Shown here in pieces: positions 6,911 to 8,522 of a stretch of DNA of 8,522 bases. The notes beneath the pieces are model-generated. The model ran no database searches and was not told the origin of the DNA. It saw only the letters and a program-made list of their open reading frames with translations. The position numbers and the translations under genes were made by a program. Every line of letters begins with the position of its first letter. The first letter of the stretch is position 1. This DNA comes from Bacteroidota bacterium (lineage in GTDB: Bacteria > Bacteroidota > Ignavibacteria > Ignavibacteriales > Ignavibacteriaceae): assembly GCA_021778375.1 (NCBI GenBank), contig JAJYCM010000108.1, forward strand, positions 1 through 8,522, read 5' to 3'.

Positions 6911-7555
6911 ATGATAAAATTTTTATTATTTGTAATATTAATAATTCCTCTTCTTAATGTAAATGGTCAAGGGATAGGTGAATTAGCTCCTGCGAAACCA
7001 CCTGATATTTTTCCAAATAATGCCATAGGAGTTGATATTATATTCAGCGAAAGCGGTTTTGGTTTAGGGGCTTTTTACAGACGCCAATTCAGTCAAGAGT
7101 TAACCGGATTTACAGATTTTTCCATATCCGAAGCAAAAGATCCGCAAGAATTTACATATGTTGATTACTTCGGCAACACTTACACAGCCGGAAAATTAAA
7201 TCGCGCATTCTTATTGCCGCTAAATTTCGGACTTCAATACAGGCTTTTTGAAAATGATATTTACGATAACTTAAGACCATATATAAATATTGGAATCGGT
7301 CCGGCAATTGTTTTAACTACTCCTTATGACCGAGAATTTTTTAATTCATTTCATGCAGCAAAGGCTTATCCTGCACTTGGTGGTTATGTCGGTTTCGGCG
7401 CAAATTTTGGGCTTGATAAGAAAAATCTGGTTGGGATAAATATCCGATATTATGAAATTCACATGTTCAATAAAGGTATTGAGATTCTTCAGAATAGAAT
7501 TGAAAATGATCTGGGCGGATTTTTCTTAACTATTAATATCGGGACAATGTACTAA
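6911..7555 (+). CDS. Putative outer-membrane beta-barrel protein, function unknown
   Basis: 214 residues. Residues 1-20 form a Sec signal peptide (Lys3, hydrophobic core, ending NVNGQ with probable cleavage near residue 18-20). The mature protein begins with a Pro-rich stretch (ELAPAKPPDIFP), then shows alternating polar/hydrophobic segments with glycine and aromatic residues typical of small 8-stranded barrels: about 38-46, 50-60, 64-72, 100-112, 121-134, 154-167, 172-183 and the last strand 202-214 (GGFFLTINIGTMY). There is no OmpA peptidoglycan-binding domain and no T9SS tail. The stop codon lies inside an inverted repeat, and the M14 gene begins 43 bases later on the same strand. I do not recognise a named family. 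The barrel assignment rests on leader plus strand pattern, so a periplasmic beta-rich protein is the alternative. Confidence 0.82.
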   Translation: MIKFLLFVILIIPLLNVNGQGIGELAPAKPPDIFPNNAIGVDIIFSESGFGLGAFYRRQFSQELTGFTDFSISEAKDPQEFTYVDYFGNTYTAGKLNRAFLLPLNFGLQYRLFENDIYDNLRPYINIGIGPAIVLTTPYDREFFNSFHAAKAYPALGGYVGFGANFGLDKKNLVGINIRYYEIHMFNKGIEILQNRIENDLGGFFLTINIGTMY

Positions 7556-7576
7556 ATTACGTTTTAACGTAATTTA
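7553..7576 (+). other. Perfect inverted repeat (hairpin) overlapping the stop codon
   Basis: TAAATTACGTT (7553-7563) and AACGTAATTTA (7566-7576) are perfect reverse complements separated by TT. In RNA the practical form is a 10-base-pair stem with a 4-base loop. The left arm starts with the TAA stop of the barrel gene, and the M14 ATG is 22 bases beyond the right arm. Neither strand has a T-run after it, so it is not a standard intrinsic terminator. A processing or stability hairpin, a partial terminator, or an operator are possible roles. Confidence 0.6.
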
Positions 7577-7598
7577 AAGACTGCAACAAAGAAATACC

Positions 7599-8522
7599 AT
7601 GACAAACGATTTAGATTTTGCTTACAGGATTTACTACGATTACCAAAATTATTTGGAAAAGAGTTTAAGTAATCGAAGGATAAAATATTCGGATATTTTA
7701 CCTTTGATTAACCGGCTTCGTAGTAATAATATATTTACTATTTCTGAAGCCGGGAAGTCAGCAGAAGGGCGGGACATTTTTTTAATAAAAATAGGTAAAG
7801 GAAAAACAAAAGTATTTTTGTGGACACAAATGCACGGAGATGAATCTACTGCTACAATGGCGTTATTTGACATTTTCAACTTTTTTGCTTCAAACGATAG
7901 TTATAGTACTGTTATAGATAATTTATTTGAAAAATTAACTATTTATTTTATGCCAATGGTCAATCCTGACGGTGCAGAATTATTTCAGCGAAGAAATGTT
8001 TTTGATATTGATATTAATCGTGATTTTGTCAAGCTTCAAACACCGGAGGCAAAGATATTAAAAGAGACTTTTCATAATATTAATGCGGAATTCGGATTTA
8101 ATCTTCATGACCAGAGCACGCTTTATTCAACAGGGCACAGTTATAATACAGCCACACTATCATTTCTAGCACCCGCTTTTGATATTGAAAAATCAGTTAG
8201 CCCCGCCCGGGAAAAGTCAATGAAAATAATAGGAAGTCTATTCAATACGATGTCTTCATTTATTCCGGGTCATATTGCAAAATATCCGGATGAATTTGAA
8301 CCTCGAGCCTTCGGTGATAACTTCCAAGGTTTGGGAATGAGTACAATCTTAATTGAATCCGGCGGCTGGAAAGACGATACTGAAAAACAATTTATCAGAA
8401 AATTAAACTTTATTTCGTTGCTTATCGCTTTAAAATCCATTGCTGATGAAAGTTACAATAATGAATCCATTGAGACTTATGATACGATTCCTTTCAATGA
8501 AGAGGATTTGTTGGATTTAATT
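7599..8522 (+). CDS. M14-family zinc carboxypeptidase-like protein (3' end beyond window)
   Basis: The frame is open for 308 codons to the window edge. Zinc motif HGDE (His79, Glu82) sits in a QMHGDEST context. MVNPDG (120-125) and DIDINRDF (136-143, with Asn140-Arg141 for the substrate carboxylate) follow. The third zinc ligand is His170 in FNLHDQS, and the catalytic Glu is Glu253 in LIESGG. All key residues of the metallocarboxypeptidase fold are present in order. There is no signal peptide: the protein starts MTNDLDFAYRIYYDY, so it is predicted cytoplasmic, unlike most M14 enzymes, which are exported. Possible roles are trimming C-terminal residues of imported peptides or removing amide-linked groups from small molecules; the sequence does not decide. 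The ATG has only a weak purine-rich stretch upstream. It follows the barrel gene by 43 bases with a hairpin between, so co-transcription is possible. The C-terminus is missing. Confidence 0.9.
   Translation, partial: MTNDLDFAYRIYYDYQNYLEKSLSNRRIKYSDILPLINRLRSNNIFTISEAGKSAEGRDIFLIKIGKGKTKVFLWTQMHGDESTATMALFDIFNFFASNDSYSTVIDNLFEKLTIYFMPMVNPDGAELFQRRNVFDIDINRDFVKLQTPEAKILKETFHNINAEFGFNLHDQSTLYSTGHSYNTATLSFLAPAFDIEKSVSPAREKSMKIIGSLFNTMSSFIPGHIAKYPDEFEPRAFGDNFQGLGMSTILIESGGWKDDTEKQFIRKLNFISLLIALKSIADESYNNESIETYDTIPFNEEDLLDLI

Noticed and set aside
7649..7879. Leftward open frame of 76 codons opposite the M14 gene
   Set aside because: It lies wholly inside the well-supported M14 coding frame on the other strand and has no recognisable domain.
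1..8522. CRISPR arrays, tRNA or rRNA genes, transposases, phage genes or toxin-antitoxin pairs
   Set aside because: No regularly spaced repeats, no cloverleaf or rRNA-like segment, and no such protein motifs were seen on either strand.

Overview
The window is AT-rich with long, tightly packed genes. Lineage clues point to the Bacteroidota/Chlorobiota/Ignavibacteriota group, most likely Ignavibacteria-like. They are: a secreted peptidase ending in a type IX secretion (T9SS) sorting tail with a YPNPFNPST motif; mostly absent Shine-Dalgarno sequences; a candidate Bacteroidota-type promoter (TTG, 20 bases, TAnnTTTG-like); and an intergenic repeat built on GAAATGACA. The lineage is inferred from these features, not from a marker gene.

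Layout. The left part reads leftward. From right to left it carries a TPMT-like SAM methyltransferase (6838-6236), a CYTH-domain protein (6191-5682), an AddB-like PD-(D/E)XK nuclease with an Fe-S cysteine set (5685-2578), and a secreted M1 metallopeptidase with a T9SS tail (2459-477). The CYTH and AddB-like genes share a 4-base ATGA overlap. The methyltransferase and CYTH genes are 44 bases apart. These three look like one transcript; the peptidase follows after 118 bases and may be co-transcribed. A 404-base non-coding stretch follows, which begins with a repeat-rich segment abutting the peptidase stop codon. At the left edge (72-1) is the first part of another leftward gene, a lipoprotein with a clear signal peptide and lipobox.

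The right part reads rightward from a 72-base divergent promoter region. It holds a small outer-membrane beta-barrel-like protein (6911-7555), then a perfect inverted repeat over its stop codon, then an M14 zinc carboxypeptidase-family gene (7599 to the window end, truncated) that lacks a signal peptide.

How the genes fit together. The peptidase, the barrel protein and the lipoprotein belong to the cell envelope or exterior. The AddB-like protein belongs to double-strand-break repair, but its helicase partner AddA is not in the window. The CYTH protein probably acts on triphosphates or nucleotides, and the methyltransferase is probably a detoxification or thiol/halide methyltransferase. I see no strong evidence for a novel system. 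The points most worth a second look are the 100-base inverted-repeat-bracketed element after the peptidase gene, the hairpin between the barrel and M14 genes, and the compact methyltransferase-CYTH-AddB gene set.
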